Shown: positions 17,061 to 25,789 of the stretch, piece after piece | Layout: each line of letters starts with the position of its first letter | Numbering within the stretch: position 1 is the first letter of the stretch | Assembly: GCF_040448305.1 (NCBI RefSeq) | Contig: NZ_CP148752.1 | Coordinates: forward strand, 1,364,001-1,428,000 | Reading direction: 5' to 3' | DNA from: Pseudomonas fluorescens | Lineage (GTDB): Bacteria > Pseudomonadota > Gammaproteobacteria > Pseudomonadales > Pseudomonadaceae | DNA length: 64,000 nucleotides | Notes under the pieces: model-generated | What the model was told of the DNA's origin: nothing | What the model saw: the letters and a program-made list of their open reading frames with translations, nothing else | Databases searched by the model: none | Translations under genes and position numbers: made by a program

Positions 17061-17075
17061 AATCCCCCGCATTCA

Positions 17076-17089
17076 TTGATGCGGGTCAA
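17076..17089 (+). promoter_or_regulatory. Anr/FNR box 1 upstream of ccoM
   Basis: TTGATGCGGGTCAA matches the Anr dyad TTGAT-N4-(A/G)TCAA. It lies about 49 bp upstream of a second box of the same form. Confidence 0.75.
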
Positions 17090-17124
17090 ATTTTTCCCTT
17101 CCTCTTGCCCAGTCTCGGGCGACA

Positions 17125-17138
17125 TTGATCCCGGTCAA
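17125..17138 (+). promoter_or_regulatory. Anr/FNR box 2 upstream of ccoM
   Basis: TTGATCCCGGTCAA matches the Anr dyad. Its centre is about 72 bp before the ccoM ATG, so a class II promoter with the box near -41.5 would start transcription about 30 bp before the ATG. Confidence 0.82.
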
Positions 17139-17203
17139 TATTCTCTCCTGCCCGTTTGGTTAACTTAGCCCTATCGCAACAGGGCAAGTACAGGAGACGC
17201 GTC

Positions 17204-17314
17204 ATGTTTTTCGACAACGTGGTGATCGCCGGAGTGCTGACTGTCAGCCTCATGTTTGTATTTTTTGCAGGGTTCGGACTTTTTATCTGGAAGGATTCGC
17301 ACAAGCGGAAATAA
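17204..17314 (+). CDS. ccoM: Cytochrome cbb3 oxidase small subunit CcoM
   Basis: 36 residues. The start is MFFDNVVIAGVLTVSLM, followed by a single transmembrane helix and a short charged tail (FIWKDSHKRK). Length, topology and the DNVV...GFG.FIWKDSHK pattern match my memory of CcoM, the single-helix subunit found in the P. stutzeri cbb3 oxidase structure. AGGAG lies 8 bases before the ATG. It lies apart from any ccoNOQP genes in this window. Two upstream Anr boxes imply induction at low oxygen, as expected for a cbb3 component. A terminator follows. Confidence 0.88.
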   Translation: MFFDNVVIAGVLTVSLMFVFFAGFGLFIWKDSHKRK

Positions 17315-17355
17315 CCGTAGTTCTTTCTGGATGTAATGAGCACGCAAGGCATTTT

Positions 17356-17380
17356 GGGCAACTTCGGTTGCCCTTTTTTT
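17356..17380 (+). terminator. ccoM terminator
   Basis: The stem GGGCAAC/GTTGCCC with a TTCG-type loop and a run of eight T residues, 41 bp after the ccoM stop. Confidence 0.9.
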
Positions 17381-17416
17381 TGCCTTTGAAAATCTACCGG
17401 AGTGCATAGAGCCACT

Positions 17417-17504
17417 GTGGGAGCGAGCCTGCTCGCGAATGCTGTGTGACATTCAACATCAATGCCAACTGAAATACCGCTTTCGCGAGCGGGCTCGCTC
17501 CCAC
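17417..17504. repeat. REP doublet
   Basis: Inverted pair of GTGGGAGCGAGCCTGCTCGCG and a variant with CGAGCGGGCTCGCTCCCAC, between the convergent ccoM and PiT genes. Confidence 0.94.
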
Positions 17505-17536
17505 AGGAGACTTAAGTGTTTGGTAGATGGCAGCAA

Positions 17537-17571
17537 TAAAAAAGGCGCGTTCCTTGCGGAGCGCGCCTTTT
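17537..17571 (-). terminator. PiT gene terminator
   Basis: The stem pairs AAAAGGCGCG with CGCGCCTTTT just after the stop of the phosphate transporter gene on the minus strand. Confidence 0.85.
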
Positions 17572-17587
17572 CTGGTTTGGCTGCTTA

Positions 17588-19063
17588 TCAGCTGCCAAGT
17601 GCCTTAGATGCCAGCCAGAACAACCCGGCCGACAGGGTCACGGTGGCTGGCAGGGTCAATACCCAGGCCAGCAGGATGGTTCTGACGGTGCCGCTCTGCA
17701 GGCCGCTTTTGTTGGCGACCATGGTGCCCGCCACGCCCGAGGACAGCACGTGGGTGGTGGAAACCGGCAGGCTGAAGATGTTCGCCATGCCGATCAGGCT
17801 GGCGGTGGTGATCTGCGCCGACATGCCTTGGGAGTAGGTCATGCCTTGCTTGCCGATCTTCTCGCCAATGGTCAGTACCACGCGCTTCCAGCCGACCATG
17901 GTGCCCAGGCCCAAGGCCAGTGCAACCGCCAGGATCACCCAGAACGGAGCGTATTCGGTGGTGGTGGTCAGGTCCTTGCGCAGCTTGTCCAGGTCAGCCT
18001 TTTCACGGGGGGCGAGCGTTGGCAGCTTGCTGACTTTCTTCGCCGTGTCGTCCAGGCAGAGCAGGTAGCGACGTACTTCGATGCGGCTTTCCGACGGCAG
18101 CGAGTGGTAGTCGGCTACACCCTTGAGGGTGCCGAGCAGGGCGGTGATGGTCGGTTCGGTCTGTTGCGGGTTGCAACGGAATTTCTCCGGCAGATCGCCA
18201 TCCAGGCTCTTGCCCAGGGCCAGGAACTCGCCCAGTGTTTCGGAATTACGCTGGTAGAACTGGCTCAGGTGCAACGTGGCGTCGCGAGTCCGCTCGATCT
18301 GGTAGGTCGTGCTGTTCAGGTCGAGGACGAACTGCGCCGGCACGATACCGATCAGGACCAGCATGATCAGGCCGATACCTTTCTGGCCATCGTTGGAACC
18401 GTGCACGAAACTCACGGCCATGGCCGAGATCACCAGTACCAGGCGATTCCAGAACGGCGGGTGTTTCTTGTCGTCGATCTTGCGGCGCTGTTCCGGCGTC
18501 TTGTGCATCTTCGACAGCGGGCGCCACCATTTAAGGCCGATCAGGATCAGCGCGGCGATCAGGAAACCGGCCATCGGCGAGAACACAAGCGACATGGCGA
18601 TATCGATCGCCTTCTGCCAGTTCACGCCATCGGCCAACGGTATGTCGTTGATCAAGGCGTTCGCCAGGCCCACACCGAGGATCGAACCGATCAGCGTGTG
18701 GGAACTGGACGCGGGAATACCGAAGTACCAGGTGCCCAGGTTCCAGGTAATGGCGGCGGCTAGCAACGAGAACACCATGGCCAGTCCGTGACCGGTGTTC
18801 ACATTGATCAGCAGTTCTACCGGCAGCAGGTGGACGATGGCATACGCCACGCCGACCCCGCCCAGCAGCACGCCGAGGAAGTTGAACACACCGGAGAAGA
18901 ACACCGCCAGATGAGGCGGCATGGCTTTGGTGTAGATAACGGTCGCCACCGCGTTAGCGGTGTCATGAAAGCCGTTGATGAACTCGAATGCGAGGACAAA
19001 GGCCAGGGCGAGCAAGAGGCTCACAAGCACCCAAGCATCCAGTCCGCTGAATAAATCGATCAT
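17588..19063 (-). CDS. Low-affinity inorganic phosphate transporter, PiT family
   Basis: 491 residues, with about ten membrane segments in two halves around a hydrophilic loop of roughly 150 residues. PiT signatures appear twice: GFHDTANAVATVIYT near residue 31 and GSNDGQKGIGLIMLVLIG in the middle. The family takes up phosphate as a metal-phosphate complex driven by protons. Monocistronic; no PhoU-like accessory gene is adjacent. Terminator and REP doublet downstream. Confidence 0.93.
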   Translation of the reverse strand: MIDLFSGLDAWVLVSLLLALAFVLAFEFINGFHDTANAVATVIYTKAMPPHLAVFFSGVFNFLGVLLGGVGVAYAIVHLLPVELLINVNTGHGLAMVFSLLAAAITWNLGTWYFGIPASSSHTLIGSILGVGLANALINDIPLADGVNWQKAIDIAMSLVFSPMAGFLIAALILIGLKWWRPLSKMHKTPEQRRKIDDKKHPPFWNRLVLVISAMAVSFVHGSNDGQKGIGLIMLVLIGIVPAQFVLDLNSTTYQIERTRDATLHLSQFYQRNSETLGEFLALGKSLDGDLPEKFRCNPQQTEPTITALLGTLKGVADYHSLPSESRIEVRRYLLCLDDTAKKVSKLPTLAPREKADLDKLRKDLTTTTEYAPFWVILAVALALGLGTMVGWKRVVLTIGEKIGKQGMTYSQGMSAQITTASLIGMANIFSLPVSTTHVLSSGVAGTMVANKSGLQSGTVRTILLAWVLTLPATVTLSAGLFWLASKALGS

Positions 19064-19439
19064 GAAGGTTTTCTGACCCGGTCATAAGGGGGCGCGATTA
19101 TGCCAGAAAAGACTGCTAATCAATGCACTAGCTGCTCATCGGTAACATTCTTCAACGAATTTCTTTGCCGCAGCACCGGAAAACCCAGGGTTTTGCTGAG
19201 TTTTTTAAGTTATTGATTTTATTGAAAAAATACGCTGTCACAAAACCTTCACGACCCGGTAAGAGGGGCTTGAACGGTTGTGCGAAAAATCTGAGAAATA
19301 GGTCAGATACCGGAAATCTGCCTGATTCAACGACGGTAATGGCCGCTGCCCGCTCATAGCGGGCACGCAAGGCAACATCAATACATCCCGCTTTTAACGG
19401 GTGCAGAGGCAGGCCTTTGTAAGGATCAGGCCAAAGCAG
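19064..19439. other. Non-coding region upstream of the PiT gene
   Basis: 376 bp, with a clearly A+T-richer stretch around 19195-19240. It holds the promoter of the phosphate transporter on the minus strand. I see no clear Pho box, repeat or RNA gene. Confidence 0.5.
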
Positions 19440-19640
19440 TCACGGCTCTTCGGCTTTGAGTTCCTTTTCCATTTTTTGAAGTTCTTGCTGGAAAACCTGA
19501 TCCTGAACGGTGGCGCGTTTACGCCAGGGTTTGCGTTCCGGTTCGGGTTGAGCGGCGTAAGTGGTGACTTCTCCGCCGTAAACTTCCTTGTAACGTTGTT
19601 CCTGGCGCTCTAGTTCCGCGCGCAGTTCGTCTTTCGTCAC
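19440..19640 (-). CDS. Small hypothetical protein, charged and helical
   Basis: 66 residues starting with GTG. It is mostly charged: TKDELRAELERQEQRYKEVYGG at the start and QQELQKMEKELKAEEP at the end suggest a helical, coiled-coil-like protein with a proline-rich middle. No signal peptide or known motif. It is separated from the PiT gene by about 376 bp. Not recognised. Confidence 0.6.
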   Translation of the reverse strand: MTKDELRAELERQEQRYKEVYGGEVTTYAAQPEPERKPWRKRATVQDQVFQQELQKMEKELKAEEP

Positions 19641-20333
19641 AGTGCTACCTGTTTGAGTTGGGATAAATTCTGGTGAAAACGCGCTGCATCAAATCGATCG
19701 ATCACGTTCGTCGAATGGGCAATGCCCGTCAAGGCATCGTTTTTTGGCAACGACGTGATCAATACTTCCATGTCACAGGCGGCCACGGCACCAGAGATAA
19801 ACAGCTGACGTAGCTTCAGTTTCCTGTTTCAGCAAGCGCACTGGCAAGGCTGTGCAATGCGGATCTGGCGCTTGCAACGGGCAACGGCGATGGAACATCG
19901 CATTGCCGGGCAGCGGGTTCGGCAAGTAAAAAACCGAAGCGCTACTGAATTGTATTATAGCGGCCGATTTGAAGAACACTATCTCCAAAGAGTTAAAAGT
20001 GGATCCTGGTGTGTGACCGTTTTGTTGCTCGATACTTTGCGATTAACTAGAACGTCGACGGATACCACATCGCTGCGGTGCCTTTCTGACACCATTAAGT
20101 CGGGCAAGTTACGGTAATTGGATTGCCCCATTAAGTCCTGTGTCGAGTCGAGGTAAACATGAGGGTCGCGAGTCAGCGAAAATCCGGACACCGGCGGATC
20201 GGGCGATTTATCCGGTGGATTGCGATTATCGGTCGAGCGTTCGATAATCGCACGGAGTTGGCAGGCCGGGCTTGAGCGTCAGGCGCTGGCCCTTTGTAAT
20301 AGTCGCTGATCCGAGTGGGTAAAAGGACCTTGT
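19641..20333. other. Long intergenic region before pcaR
   Basis: 693 bp between a divergent hypothetical gene and pcaR. The right end holds the paired PcaR boxes (20220-20253). A possible GTG-started micro-frame of 46 codons (19673-19813) has no recognisable homology or strong ribosome-binding site and is not called. The base composition is less G+C-rich than the genes around it. Confidence 0.5.
20220..20253 (+). promoter_or_regulatory. Paired PcaR boxes upstream of pcaR
   Basis: GTTCGATAATCGCAC at 20239-20253 is identical to the 15-bp PcaR recognition sequence I recall from P. putida. A second, inverted and weaker copy (TTGCGATTATCGGTC) lies at 20220-20234, making a large dyad. This suggests autoregulation. 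Confidence 0.82.
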
Positions 20334-21176
20334 ATGAACGATCAAATGCGCAATTCCTTCGCTTCAGTAGCTCCGCCCATCGTTGCTTCACCGGCCAAAC
20401 GGATCCAGGCACTGACCGGCGACCCGGATTTCATGACGTCCCTGGCCCGTGGCCTGGCCGTGGTGCAAGCGTTCCAGGAGCGCAAGCGGCACCTGACCAT
20501 CGCCCAGATCAGCCACCGCACGGAAATTCCCCGCGCCGCCGTGCGCCGTTGCCTGCACACCCTGATCAAACTCGGCTACGCCACCACCGACGGCCGCACC
20601 TATTCGTTGCTACCCAAAGTGCTGACCCTCGGCCATGCCTACGTGTCATCGACGCCACTGGCGGTTTCCGCCCAACCTTACCTGGACCGCATGAGCGAGC
20701 AACTGCACGAGGCCTGCAACATGGCCACGCTGGAAGGTGATGACATTTTGTACATCGCCCGCTCTGCGACCACGCAGCGGCTGATTTCGGTGGACCTGTC
20801 GGTGGGCGGGCGCTTGCCGGCCTATTGCACGTCGATGGGGCGGATTCTGCTGGCCGCGCTGGATGACACGTCGCTGGGCGAATACCTCGACCACGCCGAA
20901 TTGCAAGCCAAGACCAGCCGCACGATTCACACCCCCGAGGCATTGCTCGAATGCCTGCAAGAAGTACGACTGCAAGGCTGGTGCATCGTCGACCAGGAAC
21001 TCGAGCAAGGGCTGCGTTCGATTGCCGTCCCGGTGTACGACGCTTCCGGGCAGGTAGTTGCGGCCCTCAACGTCAGCACCCATGCGGGGCGGGTCAGCCG
21101 CAATGAACTTGAACAGCGTTTCCTGCCCGGTTTGTTGAGCGCCAGCCGCGACCTCAGTGCCCAGCTGTTTGCCTAA
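20334..21176 (+). CDS. pcaR: IclR-family regulator PcaR of the beta-ketoadipate pathway
   Basis: 280 residues. The N-terminal winged HTH lies at about 35-90 (LTIAQISHRTEIPRAAVRRC), followed by an IclR effector domain with LPAYCTSMGRILLAAL and a C-terminal RSIAVPVYDASGQVVAALNVS segment. Sequence and context point to the PcaR/PcaU/PobR branch. PcaR responds to beta-ketoadipate and activates pca genes. The ATG has AAGGA upstream. It is followed by pcaK, and PcaR boxes precede pcaR, pcaK and pcaI. Confidence 0.93.
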   Translation: MNDQMRNSFASVAPPIVASPAKRIQALTGDPDFMTSLARGLAVVQAFQERKRHLTIAQISHRTEIPRAAVRRCLHTLIKLGYATTDGRTYSLLPKVLTLGHAYVSSTPLAVSAQPYLDRMSEQLHEACNMATLEGDDILYIARSATTQRLISVDLSVGGRLPAYCTSMGRILLAALDDTSLGEYLDHAELQAKTSRTIHTPEALLECLQEVRLQGWCIVDQELEQGLRSIAVPVYDASGQVVAALNVSTHAGRVSRNELEQRFLPGLLSASRDLSAQLFA

Positions 21177-21179
21177 GCT

Positions 21180-21213
21180 GTTCGATAAACGCACAGAGTT
21201 GCGTTTATCGAAT
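21180..21213 (+). promoter_or_regulatory. Paired PcaR boxes upstream of pcaK
   Basis: GTTCGATAAACGCAC (21180-21194) and its inverted partner TTGCGTTTATCGAAT (21199-21213) form a dyad with 13-bp perfect arms. The first copy differs from the PcaR consensus at one base. Confidence 0.8.
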
Positions 21214-21289
21214 TGACGCTGTTTCCTGCGGATCATTACTGTCGCGGCTTCGTCAGCGTCTGCTGACACCGTTCGACTGCGATCCGTGG

Positions 21290-21297
21290 AATAAAAA
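21290..21297 (+). promoter_or_regulatory. A-rich Hfq/Crc-like motif at the pcaK start
   Basis: AATAAAAA directly before the pcaK ATG fits AAnAAnAA, the Hfq/Crc target used for carbon catabolite repression in Pseudomonas. Confidence 0.45.
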
Positions 21298-21299
21298 TA

Positions 21300-22646
21300 A
21301 TGAACCAGCCCCAGTCTGCTGTAGGTAACTGCCTCGACGTGCAGTCCTTCATCAATGCCCAACCCATTTCGCGCTACCAGTGGCGCGTGGTGATCCTGTG
21401 TTTCCTGATTGTCTTCCTCGATGGCCTCGACACCGCAGCCATGGGTTTCATCGCCCCGGCCCTGTCCCAGGACTGGGGTATCGACCGCGCCAGCCTTGGT
21501 CCGGTGATGAGTGCGGCGCTGATCGGCATGGTCTTCGGCGCACTGGGCTCGGGCCCGTTGGCTGACCGCTTCGGGCGAAAAGTCGTACTGGTCGGTGCGG
21601 TGCTGTTGTTCGGCGCCTTCAGCCTGGCCTCGGCCTACAGCAGCAATGTCGATCAGTTGCTGGTGTTGCGCTTCCTGACCGGCCTGGGGCTCGGCGCCGG
21701 CATGCCGAACGCCACCACGCTGCTGTCGGAGTACACCCCGGAGCGCAAGAAGTCCCTGCTGGTGACCAGCATGTTCTGCGGTTTCAACCTCGGCATGGCC
21801 GGCGGCGGATTTATCTCGGCCAAGCTCATTCCGGCCTTTGGCTGGCACAGCCTGCTATTGATCGGTGGAGTTCTGCCGCTGATCCTCGCCGTCGTTTTGC
21901 TGTTCTGGCTGCCGGAGTCGGCGCGTTACCTGGTGGTGCGCAACCGCGGTACGGACAAAGTGCGCAAGGCACTGGCGCCGATTGACCCGACAGTGGTGGC
22001 CCAGGCATCCAGTTTCAGCGTGCCGGAACAGAAGACCGTGAAGGCGCGCAATGTGTTTGCGGTGATCTTCTCCGGCACCTACAGCACCGGCACTTTGTTG
22101 TTGTGGCTGACCTACTTCATGGGCCTGGTGATCGTTTATCTGCTGACCAGTTGGCTGCCGACCCTGATGCGTGACAGTGGCGCGAGCATGGAGCAAGCCG
22201 CCTTCATCGGCGCGCTGTTCCAGTTTGGTGGCGTGCTGAGTGCGGTGGGCGTGGGCTGGGCAATGGACCGGTTCAATCCGCACAAGGTCATCGGCACTTT
22301 CTACTTGCTGGCCGGGGTGTTTGCCTACGCGGTAGGGCAGAGCCTGGGCAACATCACAATCCTGGCGACCCTGGTGCTGGTGGCCGGGATGTGTGTCAAC
22401 GGTGCGCAATCGGCAATGCCGTCACTGGCGGCGCGGTTCTATCCCACTCAAGGGCGTGCTACCGGTGTGTCATGGATGCTCGGGATCGGCCGTTTCGGCG
22501 CCATCCTCGGGGCGTGGATGGGCGCGACATTGCTTGGGCTGGGCTGGAACTTCGAGCAAGTGCTGACGGCGCTGGTGATTCCGGCGGCGCTGGCAACCAC
22601 GGCGGTGGTGATCAAGGGCATGGTCAGTCATGCGGATGCGACCTGA
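21300..22646 (+). CDS. pcaK: Aromatic acid MFS transporter PcaK
   Basis: 448 residues with about twelve membrane segments, of the aromatic acid:H+ symporter branch. The first segment carries the conserved DGLDTAAMGFIAPAL, where the Asp is needed for transport in this family, and loop 2-3 reads GPLADRFGRKVV. PcaK takes up 4-hydroxybenzoate and protocatechuate and can act in chemotaxis. It sits between pcaR and pcaIJ behind a PcaR dyad. An Hfq/Crc-like A-rich motif lies at its start. Confidence 0.93.
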   Translation: MNQPQSAVGNCLDVQSFINAQPISRYQWRVVILCFLIVFLDGLDTAAMGFIAPALSQDWGIDRASLGPVMSAALIGMVFGALGSGPLADRFGRKVVLVGAVLLFGAFSLASAYSSNVDQLLVLRFLTGLGLGAGMPNATTLLSEYTPERKKSLLVTSMFCGFNLGMAGGGFISAKLIPAFGWHSLLLIGGVLPLILAVVLLFWLPESARYLVVRNRGTDKVRKALAPIDPTVVAQASSFSVPEQKTVKARNVFAVIFSGTYSTGTLLLWLTYFMGLVIVYLLTSWLPTLMRDSGASMEQAAFIGALFQFGGVLSAVGVGWAMDRFNPHKVIGTFYLLAGVFAYAVGQSLGNITILATLVLVAGMCVNGAQSAMPSLAARFYPTQGRATGVSWMLGIGRFGAILGAWMGATLLGLGWNFEQVLTALVIPAALATTAVVIKGMVSHADAT

Positions 22647-22684
22647 GGCCACCAGCCAGATTCCTTAGTGAATGTGCGGGCCTC

Positions 22685-22749
22685 TTCGCGAGCAGGCTCG
22701 CTCCCACCGGTGATCGCATTCCTCTGTGGGAGCGAGCCTGCTCGCGAAG
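22685..22749. repeat. REP doublet
   Basis: Inverted REP cores with a short spacer between pcaK and the pcaI promoter, immediately upstream of the PcaR boxes. Confidence 0.94.
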
Positions 22750-22780
22750 CTTTTGGGGATCGGTAGCCAAGCAACAATAT

Positions 22781-22814
22781 GTTCGATAATCGAACGCTTA
22801 GTCGATTATCGGAT
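22781..22814 (+). promoter_or_regulatory. Paired PcaR boxes upstream of pcaI
   Basis: GTTCGATAATCGAAC (22781-22795) and the inverted AGTCGATTATCGGAT (22800-22814). The first matches the PcaR consensus at 13 of 15 positions. It should drive pcaIJF and perhaps the genes downstream. Confidence 0.82.
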
Positions 22815-22889
22815 TGTTTGGCGTTTTGCACGGGCTTAATCTTCAGTCATTCCGGCGCTGCGCATCGGCGCCTTCTTCCACTGTCGGTT

Positions 22890-22897
22890 AACAATAA
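22890..22897 (+). promoter_or_regulatory. A-rich Hfq/Crc-like motif before pcaI
   Basis: AACAATAA just upstream of the GGGAG ribosome-binding site of pcaI matches AAnAAnAA. Confidence 0.5.
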
Positions 22898-22913
22898 ACG
22901 GGAGCCTGCCCCA

Positions 22914-23771
22914 ATGGCTGAAATCCTTTCGCTGCACGACGCGGTGAAGCAATTCGTAAACGACGGCGATACGGTCGCGCTCGAAGGCTTTACTCACCTG
23001 ATCCCGACGGCGGCGGGTCACGAAATCATTCGCCAGGGCAAGAAAGACCTGACCTTGGTGCGGATGACCCCTGACCTGATCTACGACCAGTTGATCGGTG
23101 CCGGTTGTGCCCGCAAGCTGATTTTCTCCTGGGGTGGTAACCCGGGTGTCGGCTCCCTGCATCGCCTGCGTGATGCTGTGGAGAAACAGTGGCCGCATGC
23201 ACTGGAAATCGAAGAACACAGCCATGCCGACCTGGCCAATGCCTACGTCGCTGGCGCTTCCGGCCTGCCATTCGCGGTACTGCGTGCCTACGCCGGTTCC
23301 GACTTGCCGAAGGTCAACCCGCTGATCAAATCCGTCACTTGCCCGTTCACCGGCGAAGTGTTGGCCGCCGTGCCTTCGGTGCGTCCGGACATTACCGTGA
23401 TTCACGCGCAGAAAGCCGACCGCAAGGGCAACGTGCTGCTCTGGGGCATCCTCGGCGTGCAGAAAGAAGCTGCACTGGCCGCCAAACGCTGCATCGTCAC
23501 CGTTGAGGAAATCGTCGACGACCTCAATGCGCCGATGAACTCCTGTGTATTGCCAACCTGGGCCTTGAGCGCGGTTTGCCACGTACCTGGCGGCGCGCAT
23601 CCGTCCTACGCCCATGGTTACAACGAGCGCGACAACCGCTTCTACCAGGCCTGGGACCCGATTGCCCGCGACCGTGAAACCTTCACCGCGTGGATCAACG
23701 AATACATCCACGGCAGCGCTGACTTCAGCGAGTTCCAGGCCAAACTGGCCGCCGCTTCGGAGGCGAAGTAA
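22914..23771 (+). CDS. pcaI: 3-oxoadipate:succinyl-CoA transferase subunit A
   Basis: 285 residues from the ATG after GGGAGCCTGCCCCA, beginning MAEILSLHDAVKQF; the longer frame would run through the PcaR boxes. Class I CoA-transferase alpha subunit. With PcaJ it moves CoA from succinyl-CoA to beta-ketoadipate. Its stop overlaps the pcaJ start (TAATG), implying coupled translation. PcaR-regulated promoter upstream. Confidence 0.94.
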   Translation: MAEILSLHDAVKQFVNDGDTVALEGFTHLIPTAAGHEIIRQGKKDLTLVRMTPDLIYDQLIGAGCARKLIFSWGGNPGVGSLHRLRDAVEKQWPHALEIEEHSHADLANAYVAGASGLPFAVLRAYAGSDLPKVNPLIKSVTCPFTGEVLAAVPSVRPDITVIHAQKADRKGNVLLWGILGVQKEAALAAKRCIVTVEEIVDDLNAPMNSCVLPTWALSAVCHVPGGAHPSYAHGYNERDNRFYQAWDPIARDRETFTAWINEYIHGSADFSEFQAKLAAASEAK

Positions 23772-24550
23772 TGACTTACACCACCAATGAAATGATGACC
23801 GTCGCCGCCGCTCGCCGTCTGAAGAATGGCTCGGTGTGCTTCGTCGGTATCGGCCTGCCGTCGAAAGCGGCCAACCTGGCGCGCCTGACTTCCTCGCCTG
23901 ATGTCGTCCTGATCTACGAATCGGGCCCGATCGGTGCCAAGCCAAGCGTATTGCCGCTGTCGATCGGTGACGGTGAGTTGGCGGAAACCGCCGACACCGT
24001 GGTCCCGACCGGCGAGATTTTCCGTTACTGGCTGCAGGGCGGGCGCATTGACGTCGGCTTCCTCGGCGCGGCGCAGGTCGACCGTTTCGGCAATATCAAC
24101 ACCACTGTGGTCGGTGATTACCACGCGCCGAAAGTCCGTCTGCCGGGTGCCGGTGGCGCACCGGAGATTGCCGGTTCCGCCAAGAGCGTGTTGATCATCC
24201 TCAAGCAGTCGTCGCGCTCCTTTGTCGATAAACTCGATTTCATTACCTCGGTCGGCCACGGCGAGGGCGGCGATTCGCGCAAGCGTCTCGGCCTGCCAGG
24301 CGCCGGTCCGGTGGGGATCATCACCGACCTGTGCATCATGGAACCGGAGGAAGGCACCCACGAATTCGTGGTCACCGCACTGCACCCGGGCGTGACCCGC
24401 GAGCAAGTGGTTACTGCCACCGGTTGGGCGATTCGCTTTGCCGACCATGTCGAGCAAACTGCTGAACCGACTGAAGTCGAACTGACCGCGCTGCGCGACC
24501 TCGAAGCCCGCACCGCCGCGGCACACGGCCAAGCCCCCGGAGAAGCGTGA
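23771..24550 (+). CDS. pcaJ: 3-oxoadipate:succinyl-CoA transferase subunit B
   Basis: 259 residues, class I CoA-transferase beta subunit. The catalytic glutamate is Glu50 in IYESGPIGAKP, which forms the enzyme-CoA thioester in this family. It overlaps pcaI by one base and pcaF by one base (TGATG). It forms a heteromer with PcaI, carrying out the second-last step of the pathway. Confidence 0.95.
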   Translation: MTYTTNEMMTVAAARRLKNGSVCFVGIGLPSKAANLARLTSSPDVVLIYESGPIGAKPSVLPLSIGDGELAETADTVVPTGEIFRYWLQGGRIDVGFLGAAQVDRFGNINTTVVGDYHAPKVRLPGAGGAPEIAGSAKSVLIILKQSSRSFVDKLDFITSVGHGEGGDSRKRLGLPGAGPVGIITDLCIMEPEEGTHEFVVTALHPGVTREQVVTATGWAIRFADHVEQTAEPTEVELTALRDLEARTAAAHGQAPGEA

Positions 24551-25752
24551 TGCGTGACGTTTATATCTGCGACGCGATTCGTACCCCCATCGGCCGTTTC
24601 GGCGGTGGCCTGTCGTCGGTGCGTGCCGACGACCTGGCTGCCGTGCCAATCAAGGCCTTGATGGAGCGCAACCCATCGGTGGACTGGAACGCCGTGGACG
24701 AGGTGTTCCTCGGCTGCGCCAACCAGGCCGGTGAAGACAACCGCAACGTCGCGCGTATGGCACTGTTGCTGGCCGGCCTGCCGGAAACCATTCCCGGCGT
24801 GACCCTCAACCGCCTCTGCGCTTCGGGCATGGATGCCATCGGCACCGCGTTCCGCGCTATCGCCAGCGGCGAGATGGAGCTGGCGATTGCCGGTGGCGTC
24901 GAGTCGATGTCCCGCGCACCGTTCGTGATGGGCAAGGCCGATGCCGCGTTTTCGCGCAACATGAAGCTCGAAGACACCACCATCGGCTGGCGTTTCATCA
25001 ACCCGTTGATGAAAGCCCAGTACGGTGTGGATGCGATGCCGCAGACCGCGGACAACGTGGCCGACGATTACAAGGTGTCCCGCGCCGATCAGGACGCGTT
25101 CGCCCTGCGCAGTCAACAACGCACGGCCGCCGCGCAAGCTGCCGGGTTCTTCGCCGAAGAAATCGTTGAAGTGCGCATAGCCCACAAGAAGGGTGAAACC
25201 GTGGTCAGCCAGGACGAGCATCCTCGCGCCGACACCACCCTGGAAGCCCTGACCAAGCTCAAACCGGTCAACGGCCCCGACAAAACCGTAACCGCCGGCA
25301 ATGCTTCGGGTGTGAACGACGGCGCCGCCGCGTTGATCCTGGCCTCGGCCGAAGCGGTGAAGAAACACGGCCTGACTGCCCGCGCCAAAGTGCTGGGCAT
25401 GGCCAGCGCCGGTGTCGCCCCGCGGGTGATGGGCATTGGCCCGGTGCCGGCGGTGCGTAAACTGATCGAACGCCTCGGTGTGGCGGTCAGCGATTTCGAC
25501 GTGATCGAACTCAACGAAGCCTTCGCCAGCCAAGGTTTGGCGGTGCTGCGTGAACTGGGAATCGCGGACGACGCGGCCCAGGTCAACCCGAACGGTGGCG
25601 CGATTGCCTTGGGTCATCCGTTGGGCATGAGCGGCGCGCGGCTGGTGTTGACCGCGTTGCATCAGTTGGAAAAAACCGCTGGCAAGAAAGGTCTGGCGAC
25701 CATGTGCGTCGGTGTCGGTCAGGGTCTGGCCCTGGCGATCGAGCGCGTCTGA
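24550..25752 (+). CDS. pcaF: Beta-ketoadipyl-CoA thiolase
   Basis: 400 residues from the ATG overlapping the pcaJ stop; a GTG one codon earlier is less likely. Thiolase fold: active-site Cys90 in LNRLCASGMDAIG, the conserved GGVESMSRAP, NPNGGAIALGHPLGMSGAR with the catalytic His, and CVGVGQG with the second Cys near the end. It splits beta-ketoadipyl-CoA into succinyl-CoA and acetyl-CoA, the last step. Confidence 0.95.
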   Translation: MRDVYICDAIRTPIGRFGGGLSSVRADDLAAVPIKALMERNPSVDWNAVDEVFLGCANQAGEDNRNVARMALLLAGLPETIPGVTLNRLCASGMDAIGTAFRAIASGEMELAIAGGVESMSRAPFVMGKADAAFSRNMKLEDTTIGWRFINPLMKAQYGVDAMPQTADNVADDYKVSRADQDAFALRSQQRTAAAQAAGFFAEEIVEVRIAHKKGETVVSQDEHPRADTTLEALTKLKPVNGPDKTVTAGNASGVNDGAAALILASAEAVKKHGLTARAKVLGMASAGVAPRVMGIGPVPAVRKLIERLGVAVSDFDVIELNEAFASQGLAVLRELGIADDAAQVNPNGGAIALGHPLGMSGARLVLTALHQLEKTAGKKGLATMCVGVGQGLALAIERV

Positions 25753-25789
25753 CGCGCTCTGAAGACTTATAAGAACTGAGGAATGCTTC

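Noticed and set aside
19673..19813. 46-codon GTG-started frame upstream of pcaR
   Set aside because: No homology recognised and a weak ribosome-binding site; it may be chance.
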